DNA of 8,864 bases from Elusimicrobiota bacterium (GTDB taxonomy: Bacteria > Elusimicrobiota > UBA8919). A program made the translations under genes and the position numbers. How positions within the stretch are numbered: the stretch's first letter is position 1; every line of letters starts with the position of its first letter. The notes under the pieces are model-generated. The model was not told the DNA's origin and did not search any database. It saw nothing but the letters and a program-made list of their open reading frames with translations. The DNA lies in the NCBI GenBank assembly GCA_003452965.1, contig DMMW01000065.1, positions 1 through 8,864 of the forward strand. The letters are read 5' to 3'. This document shows positions 1 to 7,306 of the stretch, piece by piece.

Positions 1-11
1 AAAATAACAAA

Positions 12-665
12 GTGAGAAAAAAGCTGATTATTGCGATAGACGGGCCTGCGGGTGCCGGGAAATCTACGATAGCCAAATTAGTAGCTAAAAAATTAAATTA
101 TTTATATATTGATACAGGTGCTATGTATCGTGCAATAACTTGGAAGGTATTGGATGAAGGTATTAATATAAAAAATATCGGCAAAATAATTAAAGTTGCC
201 GGTAAGGTTAAAATAGAACTAAGAAAAACAAAAATATACATAGACAATAAGGATATAACAAAAGAAATAAGGTCCGCAAACGTAACAAAAAATGTAAATG
301 CTGTTGCGGCGATAAAAGATGTAAGAAAAATCTTGAGGAATAAGCAAAGAGAAATTGGTAAAAACGGCGGAATAGTTATGGAAGGAAGGGATATAGGAAC
401 AATTGTTTTCCCTGATGCTGATAAAAAAATTTACCTTGATGCCAATCCGATAGAACGTGCAAGACGAAGATGGGAAGAACTCAGGGTAGAAGGTAAAAAG
501 GTATCTTTGAACAGCATTGCTGCGTCTATTAGAAGCAGGGATTATCGTGATAGGCATAGAAAAGAAAGTCCTTTGAAAAAGGCGAAAGATGCAATTGTTA
601 TCAATTCAACACATATGACTCCGGATAATGTTGTAAAAGTAATAATGAATAAAATCAAAATATAA
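12..665 (+). CDS. cmk: Cytidylate kinase (CMP/dCMP kinase)
   Basis: Cytoplasmic kinase that moves the ATP gamma-phosphate to CMP or dCMP in pyrimidine nucleotide recycling. The 217-residue product has the P-loop GPAGAGKS at residues 11-18, the substrate-site motif DTGAMYR at 34-40, GRDIGT in the middle, and the C-terminal arginine-rich signature SRDYRDRHR followed by SPL. This order and length (family about 220-230) are those of bacterial Cmk. The chosen GTG start gives the normal N-terminus just before the P-loop strand; no Shine-Dalgarno is visible, and the frame is open to the window edge, so a slightly earlier start cannot be excluded. A TAA at 5-7 in another frame could be the stop of an upstream gene. 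plsC begins 4 nt after the stop, so the two are almost certainly cotranscribed. Identification is secure by family motifs. Confidence 0.97.
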   Translation: MRKKLIIAIDGPAGAGKSTIAKLVAKKLNYLYIDTGAMYRAITWKVLDEGINIKNIGKIIKVAGKVKIELRKTKIYIDNKDITKEIRSANVTKNVNAVAAIKDVRKILRNKQREIGKNGGIVMEGRDIGTIVFPDADKKIYLDANPIERARRRWEELRVEGKKVSLNSIAASIRSRDYRDRHRKESPLKKAKDAIVINSTHMTPDNVVKVIMNKIKI

Positions 666-669
666 CGAG

Positions 670-1251
670 ATGATATATTGGATTGGCTGGTCGATTTTTA
701 AAGTAATTTTTAGTTTAATTTATCGTCGCAAGATAATAGGGCTTCAAAATATACCGCAGAATGGTTCATATATTTTAGCTGCAAACCACATGAGTAATGC
801 TGATCCGCCACTAGTGGGTAGTTGTATAAGCAAGCCGATTCACTATATAGCAAAAAAGGAACTTTTCAATATACCTGTATTCGGTTGGATGATAAGCAAA
901 GCGAATGCATTTCCTGTCGACCGGGAAAACAGTGATATGGGTGCATTTAGAAAAGCGCTGGAAATTTTAAAAGAAGGGAAGACGATTCTCTTTTTTCCGG
1001 AAGGTACCCGTTATAAAGCCGGAAAGACAAGAAAACCTAAAAACGGGGCGGCGATGTTGTCTGTTTTGACGAATTCTCCGGTTATACCGGTTGCGATTAA
1101 TAATTCCGATAAATTGTTAAAATTTAAAAGATTGAAAGTCAGTTTCGGTGTTCCGATGAAGTTTGATTCTAAAGAAGATTATAATTCAATTACGGCTAAA
1201 ATAATGAAGGAAATCGAAAAATTGAAGCAATATCCCGAAAAATCAGGATAA
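670..1251 (+). CDS. plsC: 1-acyl-sn-glycerol-3-phosphate acyltransferase (PlsC family)
   Basis: Membrane-associated acyltransferase predicted to acylate lysophosphatidic acid to phosphatidic acid in phospholipid synthesis. The 193-residue protein has the four family blocks in order: the catalytic H-x4-D (H40 and D45 in NHMSNAD), the block around residues 62-85 (KKELFNIPVFG, then FPVDR), FPEGTR at 109-114 for glycerol-phosphate binding, and VIPVAI at 138-143. A hydrophobic aromatic N-terminus (residues 1-17) probably sits on the membrane. It is short but within the range of compact bacterial PlsC proteins. It starts 4 nt after cmk with only a weak GAG upstream, consistent with coupling to cmk translation. 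The exact acyl acceptor is inferred from the family; other lysophospholipid acyltransferases share these blocks. Confidence 0.93.
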   Translation: MIYWIGWSIFKVIFSLIYRRKIIGLQNIPQNGSYILAANHMSNADPPLVGSCISKPIHYIAKKELFNIPVFGWMISKANAFPVDRENSDMGAFRKALEILKEGKTILFFPEGTRYKAGKTRKPKNGAAMLSVLTNSPVIPVAINNSDKLLKFKRLKVSFGVPMKFDSKEDYNSITAKIMKEIEKLKQYPEKSG

Positions 1252-1286
1252 AATAAATTACTGATATTTAGTGACGAGTCCTAATT

Positions 1287-1299
1287 TGTGTAATCATTT
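1287..1299 (+). repeat. Copy of TGTGTAATCATTT intergenic word upstream of ispH
   Basis: The 54-nt spacer between plsC and ispH (1252-1305) contains TGTGTAATCATTT, ending 6 nt before the ispH ATG. The identical 13-mer recurs at 8154-8166, again shortly upstream of a gene start, and its first nine bases also occur at 8132-8140. I see no clear promoter and no Shine-Dalgarno sequence in the spacer. The word may be a fragment of a dispersed intergenic repeat; its function is unknown. Confidence 0.55.
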
Positions 1300-1305
1300 G
1301 TTAAT

Positions 1306-2148
1306 ATGAAAATTATAGTTGCTAAAAATTCCGGTTTTTGTTTTGGTGTCCGACGAGCAATTGATCTTGCTAAAAACTTTTCAAAAAACATCGGCAATAT
1401 ATATACGATAGGTCCGATAATTCATAACCCGCAGGTTGTTGATAAACTTGAGAAATCCGGGATTAAGGTCATCAAAAGGTTATCGGATGTAAAAAACGGG
1501 CATATTGTAATCCGTGCACACGGTATACCAAAGAAAGTATTAAATGATATTAAAAAGAAAGGTATGAAGGTATTGGATGCTACATGCCCGTATGTTACCC
1601 GTTCAAAGAAATATATTGAAGAACTTGCAAAAGAAGGATATAAGGTGGTCATTATTGGGAATCCAAATCATCCGGAAATCAAGTACATTGCTTCTTATGC
1701 ACCGAAAGACAAAGTTATTTTGATTTCTTTAGGAGATATAAAAAGAAAAATAAAGTTTTCTAAAAAAATCGGTATAATTACCCAAACGACTCAATCACCG
1801 GAAAATTTTATTAACATTGTATCAAAACTCCTTAGTTATTCGAATGAATTTAAAATTTTTAATACAATATGTCCTGATGCAATAAACCGACAGAACGAGG
1901 CAGTGAATCTATCAAAAAAATCAGATGTAATGATAATAATTGGCGGTAAAAATTCCGCTAACACTAAACGGCTTACGGCTATATCAAAGAAAATTCAGCC
2001 AAAAACATATCATATTGAAACTTCAGGAGAAATTAAGGATAAATGGCTAAAAGGGGCTAAAATTACGGGAATTGTCGCCGGCGCTTCAACACCGGACTGG
2101 ATAATAACAGATGTTGTCGATAGAATAAAAGGCCAAAAAACAAATTGA
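1306..2148 (+). CDS. ispH: 4-hydroxy-3-methylbut-2-enyl diphosphate reductase
   Basis: Iron-sulfur enzyme of the last MEP-pathway step, reducing HMBPP to IPP and DMAPP. In the 280-residue protein the three cluster-binding cysteines are visible at C12 (GFCFGVRRA), C94 (DATCPYV) and C189 (NTICPDA). The substrate-site residues also match: H40, H72 (RAHGIP), H122 and the catalytic acid E124 (NHPE), TQTT at 159-162, S217 and N219 (NSANT), and S261 in GASTPDW near the C-terminus. The enzyme therefore looks complete. No Shine-Dalgarno precedes the ATG. The stop TGA lies just before the rpsA start, and the rpsA frame is already open across the end of ispH, which matters because clostridia encode IspH and S1 as one fused polypeptide. 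The presence of IspH shows that isoprenoids are made by the MEP route. Confidence 0.97.
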   Translation: MKIIVAKNSGFCFGVRRAIDLAKNFSKNIGNIYTIGPIIHNPQVVDKLEKSGIKVIKRLSDVKNGHIVIRAHGIPKKVLNDIKKKGMKVLDATCPYVTRSKKYIEELAKEGYKVVIIGNPNHPEIKYIASYAPKDKVILISLGDIKRKIKFSKKIGIITQTTQSPENFINIVSKLLSYSNEFKIFNTICPDAINRQNEAVNLSKKSDVMIIIGGKNSANTKRLTAISKKIQPKTYHIETSGEIKDKWLKGAKITGIVAGASTPDWIITDVVDRIKGQKTN

Positions 2149-2162
2149 AGGCCGAAGTTCGT

Positions 2163-2168
2163 GGGGGA
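2163..2168 (+). promoter_or_regulatory. G-run ribosome binding site of rpsA
   Basis: GGGGGA lies 3 nt before the ATG at 2172. It can pair with the CCUCC-type 16S tail with one G-U wobble. It supports ATG 2172 rather than the upstream TTG at 2145 as the rpsA start. A similar G-run precedes the small ORF at 8183, while the other genes in the window lack such a site. Confidence 0.55.
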
Positions 2169-2171
2169 TGT

Positions 2172-3530
2172 ATGGATGATGTAATTATGGATGCTATGCC
2201 CGAGTTTAATGAATTGAAACCGGGTCAGATTATCAAGTCGAAAGTATTGGCTGTTTATGCTGATAAGGTTGTTGTGGATTTGGGTTTAAAATCCGATGGT
2301 TTTATACAGGCAAGTGATTTTAAGGTTTTGCCGGAAGTCGGTTCTGAAGTTGATGTTTATATAAGTCATCTTAGAGAATCTGATGGTTTTCCAGTGATTT
2401 CGCATTCTAAAGCCAGAGAAATTCTTACATGGAAAGTTATTGAGGATAAATTTAAAGACGGCAAAATAATTGAAGGAAAAATAATTAAAAAAATAAAAGG
2501 CGGATATGAAGTAGATATCGGCATATCATCATTTATGCCGAGTTCTCAGGTCTCAAAAAAGATAAGCGAAAATAAAGAAAACAACGTAATTGAAGTAAAA
2601 ATAATGGAAATAAATAAAAAAAATAAAAATATCGTTGTTTCAAATAAAATAGTGGAAAATGAAAAAAATGAAAAGAAAAAGCAAAATATTTTTTCTACTA
2701 TCAATGAAGGGGATATAGTAAAAGGCAAGATTGTAACCATTACCGATTTCGGAATTTTTGTTGATATCGGCGGTATAGACGGTCTTTTGCATATAAATGA
2801 CGTATCGTATAAGCGGATAGAGAAACTTTCCGATATTTACAAGATAGGTGATGATCTGGAAGTTAAGATTTTAAAGTTTGAACCTAAAGAAAACAAAATT
2901 GCCCTTGGTTTAAAGCAGCTTCAGCAAAATCCATGGGACACTATCGAAGAAAAATATAAGCCGGGCATGCGGGTAAAAGGAAAAATAACATCTTGTACCT
3001 CATTCGGCGCCTTTGTAATGCTTGAAGACGGTGTTGAAGGTTTAATTCATGTGTCGGATATATCATGGACCGAAAGAATCTCGCATCCCGAAGATGTTTT
3101 TAAATGCGGGCAGGATGTGGAAGCGGTTGTGTTGGAATCGAGCGTGCAGAAAAAGAAGATATCTCTTAGCTATAAAGCAATTTTTGAGAATCCATATGAT
3201 AGGTATGAAATCGGGAAAGTTGTTACCGGCAGGATAATAAAATTAATGGATTTTGGATGCATTATTCAGATTGAACCCAACATACACGGATTTGTGCATG
3301 TATCTGAAATTTCAAGGAATAGAATAGACAAACCGTCGGATGTGCTCGTTGCAGGCGAAGATGTTACCGGCAGGGTTGTTAAAGTAGACAAATCAAAAAA
3401 GAGAATAGAAGTGTCTATCAAACAATATGAACGTGAGCAGGACGAACAAGAAATAAAGGGATTTCTTAATTCGCAGGATACAAAAATAAAGTTTGCAGAT
3501 TTAATAGAAAACAACGATAATTCAAAATGA
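2172..3530 (+). CDS. rpsA: 30S ribosomal protein S1, five S1 domains
   Basis: S1 binds mRNA at the 30S subunit and helps initiation on messages with weak or absent Shine-Dalgarno sites, which are common in this window. From the ATG at 2172 the protein is 452 residues with five OB-fold S1 domains at roughly 16-82, 98-160, 180-249, 264-336 and 347-418. Domains 3 to 5 are canonical (TDFGIFVDIGGIDGLLHI, SFGAFV with GLIHVSDISW, DFGCIIQI with GFVHVSEIS). Domain 2 is degenerate and followed by a Lys/Glu/Asn-rich linker at about 160-172. E. coli S1 has six domains and 557 residues. The start was chosen for the GGGGGA site and because the protein then begins with a typical acidic MDD leader; the frame is open back to 2124, so a TTG start at 2145 adding nine residues is possible. 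Its TGA overlaps the next ATG. Confidence 0.94.
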   Translation: MDDVIMDAMPEFNELKPGQIIKSKVLAVYADKVVVDLGLKSDGFIQASDFKVLPEVGSEVDVYISHLRESDGFPVISHSKAREILTWKVIEDKFKDGKIIEGKIIKKIKGGYEVDIGISSFMPSSQVSKKISENKENNVIEVKIMEINKKNKNIVVSNKIVENEKNEKKKQNIFSTINEGDIVKGKIVTITDFGIFVDIGGIDGLLHINDVSYKRIEKLSDIYKIGDDLEVKILKFEPKENKIALGLKQLQQNPWDTIEEKYKPGMRVKGKITSCTSFGAFVMLEDGVEGLIHVSDISWTERISHPEDVFKCGQDVEAVVLESSVQKKKISLSYKAIFENPYDRYEIGKVVTGRIIKLMDFGCIIQIEPNIHGFVHVSEISRNRIDKPSDVLVAGEDVTGRVVKVDKSKKRIEVSIKQYEREQDEQEIKGFLNSQDTKIKFADLIENNDNSK

Positions 3531-4360
3531 AAAAATTATTTTTTATATTACTTATAGCATTTTCTATTATTTTTCTTGTTTTATTGGTATCCAACCAAAA
3601 CAAAGAAGTATTTATAAAAAATCCTACTCAATATTTACCGCCCGAAAAACTTAATAAGTTAATAATAAACACCCGTTCAAAGATAGAAAAAAATCCGGAA
3701 GATATTATCTCTTATATAGAGTTGGGAATTGCATATTACCAGAAAGGGATAGATTCATATACGGATGCTATAAATTACCTTAGAAAGGCGGTTAAACTCG
3801 GTTCTATGGATATTAGGACTTTGTTTTATCTCGGTATAATGTATGATGAATTGAATCTCACGGAAAAGGCTTTTAACTATTATGAAAAATATCTAAGAAA
3901 TGATCCGAATGATGTTTACATTCGCTTAAGATACGGCAATCTGTATTTTCGCCTCAATAGATATGAATCTGCTTCTGAGCAATATGAAACGATTTATGCT
4001 CAAGAACCTAAGAATCAAACTGCAATAATAAATCTTGCGTTATCTTATAAAGCGAGAAATATGCACGACAAAGCTTTGGAAACATTCGACGAGGCTCAAA
4101 AACTGAGGCCTGTCTTAAATTCTGAAGTTTTAGTAAAAATAGCCGAGTTATATTATTTAAAAAATGATTTTGTAAATGCGGAATTATATTATAAAAGAGT
4201 TTTAAAAGATAAGGAAGAATCCGTTATTGCACTTACCGGATTGTGCCAAACCTATTTAAAAATGAATAGGAATAAAGAAGCTAAGAAATATATTGAGCAG
4301 ATTCTTACTTATGATCCGAATAATGAACAAGTGAAAAAAATACTGAAAAAAGGACTATAA
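3527..4360 (+). CDS. Membrane-anchored TPR-repeat protein
   Basis: The 277-residue protein starts with a short basic end and one hydrophobic helix (residues 4-21), best read as a signal anchor, with the rest outside the cytoplasmic membrane. After a linker it consists of about six tetratricopeptide repeats at roughly 58-91, 96-127, 130-161, 164-195, 201-230 and 233-266; recurring LG/YG, A-x3-Y and P-N/D positions give the phasing (for example YEKYLRNDPND, YDPNN). TPR arrays are protein-binding scaffolds, so a partner in the periplasm or envelope is likely but not identifiable. The ATG overlaps the rpsA stop as ATGA without a Shine-Dalgarno, so translation probably depends on ribosomes finishing rpsA. 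The next gene encodes a secreted barrel protein beyond a hairpin; a functional link is a guess. No enzymatic motif is seen. Confidence 0.85.
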   Translation: MKKLFFILLIAFSIIFLVLLVSNQNKEVFIKNPTQYLPPEKLNKLIINTRSKIEKNPEDIISYIELGIAYYQKGIDSYTDAINYLRKAVKLGSMDIRTLFYLGIMYDELNLTEKAFNYYEKYLRNDPNDVYIRLRYGNLYFRLNRYESASEQYETIYAQEPKNQTAIINLALSYKARNMHDKALETFDEAQKLRPVLNSEVLVKIAELYYLKNDFVNAELYYKRVLKDKEESVIALTGLCQTYLKMNRNKEAKKYIEQILTYDPNNEQVKKILKKGL

Positions 4361-4364
4361 AAGG

Positions 4365-4430
4365 CAGCGTATAGGGATTAGTAATAGGTTTGATTTATAC
4401 TAACCTCTACATGCTAATCCTTAATCCCTG
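4365..4430 (+). repeat. Imperfect hairpin of GCGTATAG/GGATTAG repeat sequence
   Basis: The spacer between the TPR gene and the next gene is almost filled by an inverted repeat. The 17-nt left arm (4365-4381, containing GCGTATAGGGATTAG) pairs with the right arm (4414-4430, CTAATCCTTAATCCCTG) at 13 positions plus one G-T. A smaller inner stem, AGGTT (4386-4390) with AACCT (4402-4406), can form. A T-rich tail (4432-4441) follows and runs into the ATG at 4442. The structure could slow or end transcription from the rpsA unit, but the stem is imperfect and the words recur at 8842-8864, so a dispersed intergenic element is an equally good reading. Confidence 0.65.
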
Positions 4431-4441
4431 ATTTATTTTTT

Positions 4442-7216
4442 ATGTTAAAAAAATTCATCTATATACTATCTTGTTTGAATCTTGTATTAATCTGCTACAG
4501 TATTGTTTTTGCAGAGAATAAAGTTATTACGGATATAAAAAAATGGGATTATATAGAAACCGAACACTTTTATATATATCACTATCCTGAAGAAAAGGAA
4601 ATACTGCCGATTGTATCTGAAATTTGCGAAGAAACTTTTCAGACAACAACACGTTTTTATGAATTCCGACCTTCAAAAAAAATACCATTTTTTATATATA
4701 GAAATCACAATGAGTTTGAACAAACCAATATTGTAAGTGTTGGTGAGGGGACAGGTGGTGTAACTGAAGCATTCAAGAGTAGGTTTTTAATTTATCATGA
4801 TGGATCCCTTAAATGGTTAAAAAATGTAATACCCCATGAATTTACACATGTGATACAGTTTAAGGTATTATATGAAGAATCAGCCATACTTAAAGCTTTA
4901 CGGTTAGCAAGAGGTATTTTTATACCGCTGTGGATGATGGAAGGAATGGCGGAATATAATACTGGTGAGATTGATGCGACAAACAGAGAAATGATTATTC
5001 GTGACATGGTATCAAATAATAACATCTTGTTGCTAAAAAATTTAAGTACTTTTAACCATCTGAAGCCGCACCAGATAACGCCTGCATACAAAATATCGGA
5101 AACAGCGTATCACTTTTTGGTTGATGAATATGGACCTGACAAACCACAAGCAATGTTAAAAAGCTTGCGGGATAAATTGGATACTACTTCGGCTTTTTTG
5201 GATACGATTAATATACCTCCTGCGTTATTCATGAAAAAGTGGGAAGAATGGATATACGAAAAGTATGAAGATACAATAAATGACTATAATGAAGCCTCGA
5301 ATTACGGCATAAAATTAACATCCGACAATGGTGATAATATTCCTGATTTTAATACAAATCCTGCGGTATCACCCAACGGAGAATCAATTGCCTATATAAC
5401 AGATAATGATGGTATAAATAAAATTGCTTTTATGAATTTCAAAGACGGCAAAAGTAGGATAATCATTGAAGGCAACACTTCGGTGATAGATACGATTTAC
5501 AATGACAGAATAACCTTTTCACCGGACGGACAATTATTGGCATTTTCAGGTAAGAAAACGCAAAAGGACTACATATATATATATAATTTTAAAACTTGTG
5601 AAATTTCAAAATTATCAATTGACCTTGCTACAGTAAAATCCCCAAGCTTCTCACCAGATGGTAAGAAAATTGTTTTTATAGGTATGCAAACAGTATTCAA
5701 TGACATATATGAATATACCCTTAAAGATAATTCCATAACAAAATTGACTGATGATACTATTGACCAGGGAGACCCTGTCTATAATCCGGAAGGTAATTTA
5801 ATTGCTTTTAATCAAGAAAACGAGGAACCGTTACAAAATGATATTTTTATTTTAGATATAGAGACGAAACAAAAAATTAATCTGACAAATTCCATCGGCA
5901 ATGAAACATATCCGATATTTTCTCCGGATGGGAAAAAAATAGTTTATTCTTCGGATAATGGTCCCGGTACTCCAATCAACATATATTCCGTAAATATTGA
6001 TAATAAAGAAATAAAGAAATATACAAATATTATAACAGGAATATTTGAGCCGGTTTTTACACCGGATGGAAAAAATATTCTATTTTCTCATTACAGAAAC
6101 TTCAGAAGAGACATATATTTGACAGATGAATTATTTTTCGGTGGAACAGTGGCATATGCATCAAAAGAGGAATATGATACTGAAACATCGACTACACCGA
6201 TAAATTTAAAATCTCCGATATTTTCGTATCATTTCAAACCCACATTAGATATATTGGCGCCATTTTTGGTTTATCACTCTGAATTCGGTCTTTTTTTAGC
6301 TGCGTATTGGCAGGCATCAGATATGTTGGGTGACCATACTATATCCAATCAGATAGTATATGCATCGGAAACCGGAGAATTACAGTATGCATTGGCTTAT
6401 TCGTTTGCCAAATGGCGTCCCCAGTTTATTTTTTCATCCAGCGGAGAAAATGTGGAATCTTTAACAATAGAACAAGAAATAATTAAAGAAAAACAGAATA
6501 TACAGTCATTGAGCGTATTATATCCATTGGATAAATTCAACCATATTGAGACAACAGTATCAACTAAAAAATACACTGCAAGGAATAGGACGCTGGATGA
6601 AACCTTATTTGACTCAATTACCAATAGGTATCAAATAGCGTATGAAAGGAATACTATAACCGGAAAGTATCTCTATGCGCGTTTTGGTTCTGATTTACGG
6701 CTTGTTTTTAGAAATGCCGGTAAAGAATTTGGAGGAGATATTGAATACAGGGAATATGTGGGCAGATACGAAAAATATTTTCCTGTATTTTCTGAAGGCG
6801 CATTAGTATCAGCAAATCTATTTGTATCAAGCGAAGGCAGGGACAGAAGATATTTTAGACTTCCACTAAGAGGTTTCCCGCACACCGATAAATATTATAT
6901 ATACAACCGTCTTGCTGCATCTTCTTTGGAATACAGATTTCCCGTTTTAACACTGGAAAAAGTATGGCCGTTGTCCGATTTCTTTATAAGGTCAATTAAT
7001 TTATTTTTATTCACAGATAATGGTTATGGATTCAATTCTACCGATGAATTGAGAGAGATGAAAATAAACGATATAAAAAATAGTATTGGAGCAGGCACAA
7101 GATTATACTCGTTCCTTGCAGGTTATTTAATACCTATAACTGTAGAATACGGAAAAAGAACGGACAAATCAAGTGACCTTTGGGTTGTTTCTTTGGGTGT
7201 ATCTTTTCAATATTGA
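4442..7216 (+). CDS. Secreted metalloprotease / TolB-like propeller / Omp85-like barrel protein
   Basis: A 924-residue, three-module envelope protein. Residues 1-24 are a signal peptide with a likely cut after IVFA; the Cys at 11 and 18 do not form a lipobox. Residues about 30-280 resemble peptidase MA-like gluzincins: HEFTH at 132-136 provides the zinc histidines and catalytic Glu, and E167 in WMMEGMAEY is the expected third ligand. Residues about 300-560 hold six PD40/TolB-like propeller blades, marked by SPNG, SPDG, SPDG, NPEG, SPDG and TPDG, each followed by a hydrophobic strand. Residues about 595-924 look like an outer-membrane barrel with alternating strands, LRGF at 809-812 matching the Omp85 VRGF loop motif, a GAGTRL strand near 883, and a terminal strand ending in Tyr. 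No POTRA domain is evident. Predicted role: outer-membrane protein with a periplasmic or surface protease; substrate unknown. No Shine-Dalgarno is seen. Confidence 0.82.
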   Translation: MLKKFIYILSCLNLVLICYSIVFAENKVITDIKKWDYIETEHFYIYHYPEEKEILPIVSEICEETFQTTTRFYEFRPSKKIPFFIYRNHNEFEQTNIVSVGEGTGGVTEAFKSRFLIYHDGSLKWLKNVIPHEFTHVIQFKVLYEESAILKALRLARGIFIPLWMMEGMAEYNTGEIDATNREMIIRDMVSNNNILLLKNLSTFNHLKPHQITPAYKISETAYHFLVDEYGPDKPQAMLKSLRDKLDTTSAFLDTINIPPALFMKKWEEWIYEKYEDTINDYNEASNYGIKLTSDNGDNIPDFNTNPAVSPNGESIAYITDNDGINKIAFMNFKDGKSRIIIEGNTSVIDTIYNDRITFSPDGQLLAFSGKKTQKDYIYIYNFKTCEISKLSIDLATVKSPSFSPDGKKIVFIGMQTVFNDIYEYTLKDNSITKLTDDTIDQGDPVYNPEGNLIAFNQENEEPLQNDIFILDIETKQKINLTNSIGNETYPIFSPDGKKIVYSSDNGPGTPINIYSVNIDNKEIKKYTNIITGIFEPVFTPDGKNILFSHYRNFRRDIYLTDELFFGGTVAYASKEEYDTETSTTPINLKSPIFSYHFKPTLDILAPFLVYHSEFGLFLAAYWQASDMLGDHTISNQIVYASETGELQYALAYSFAKWRPQFIFSSSGENVESLTIEQEIIKEKQNIQSLSVLYPLDKFNHIETTVSTKKYTARNRTLDETLFDSITNRYQIAYERNTITGKYLYARFGSDLRLVFRNAGKEFGGDIEYREYVGRYEKYFPVFSEGALVSANLFVSSEGRDRRYFRLPLRGFPHTDKYYIYNRLAASSLEYRFPVLTLEKVWPLSDFFIRSINLFLFTDNGYGFNSTDELREMKINDIKNSIGAGTRLYSFLAGYLIPITVEYGKRTDKSSDLWVVSLGVSFQY

Positions 7217-7260
7217 TAAGGTACCAAAGTTCTAAACCGGGTTTGGAACTTTTTGGCTTA
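7217..7260 (+). terminator. Intrinsic terminator after the barrel protein gene
   Basis: Directly after the TGA, AAAGTTC-T-AAAC (7226-7237) pairs with GTTT-G-GAACTTT (7241-7252), giving 12 base pairs with one T-G and a three-base CGG loop, followed by a T-run through 7254. Further pairing of CC/GG (7224-7225 with 7255-7256) and TAAG/CTTA (7217-7220 with 7257-7260) extends the stem with small bulges. It marks the end of the transcription unit, and a separate promoter follows within 10 nt. Confidence 0.85.
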
Positions 7261-7269
7261 AGGAAAATA

Positions 7270-7298
7270 TTGACAACCTAAGAATGATTTTATAAAAT
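7270..7298 (+). promoter_or_regulatory. Sigma70-type promoter for the 7TM gene, nearly leaderless
   Basis: A perfect TTGACA (7270-7275) is followed by a 17-nt spacer and TAAAAT (7293-7298), one mismatch from TATAAT. Transcription starting about seven bases downstream would begin near 7305, two bases before the ATG at 7307. The preceding terminator makes a new promoter necessary here. An alternative -10, TATAAA at 7291-7296, would give a 15-nt spacer. Confidence 0.68.
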
Positions 7299-7306
7299 TT
7301 GAAACA

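Noticed and set aside
2135..2141. AAAAAAC as a classical -1 frameshift heptamer
   Set aside because: The heptamer is phased to the S1 frame, not to the ispH frame, so it is not in register for tandem slippage from ispH; only single-codon AAA slippage remains possible.
2145..2171. TTG at 2145 as the rpsA start, overlapping the ispH stop
   Set aside because: The ATG at 2172 has a G-run ribosome site at a usable distance and gives a usual acidic N-terminus; nothing supports initiation at the TTG, though a frameshift product would include this segment.
3049..3237. 62-codon plus-strand open frame inside rpsA
   Set aside because: It lies wholly within the well-supported S1 domain coding sequence in another frame, and its product shows no recognisable motif.
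4390..4418. Possible promoter TTGATT with GCTAAT 17 nt downstream before the barrel gene
   Set aside because: The -10 matches only four of six positions and both boxes fall within the hairpin repeat, so the match is likely incidental.
4452..4500. Lipoprotein signal in the barrel protein (Cys at residues 11 and 18)
   Set aside because: The residues before C18 are V-L-I, which lack the small residue needed at -1; a type I cut after IVFA fits better.
4795..5091. Minus-strand open frame of 98 codons inside the protease module
   Set aside because: It is antisense to the HEFTH region of a convincing gene, has no recognisable motif, and is one of several such shadows on the minus strand.
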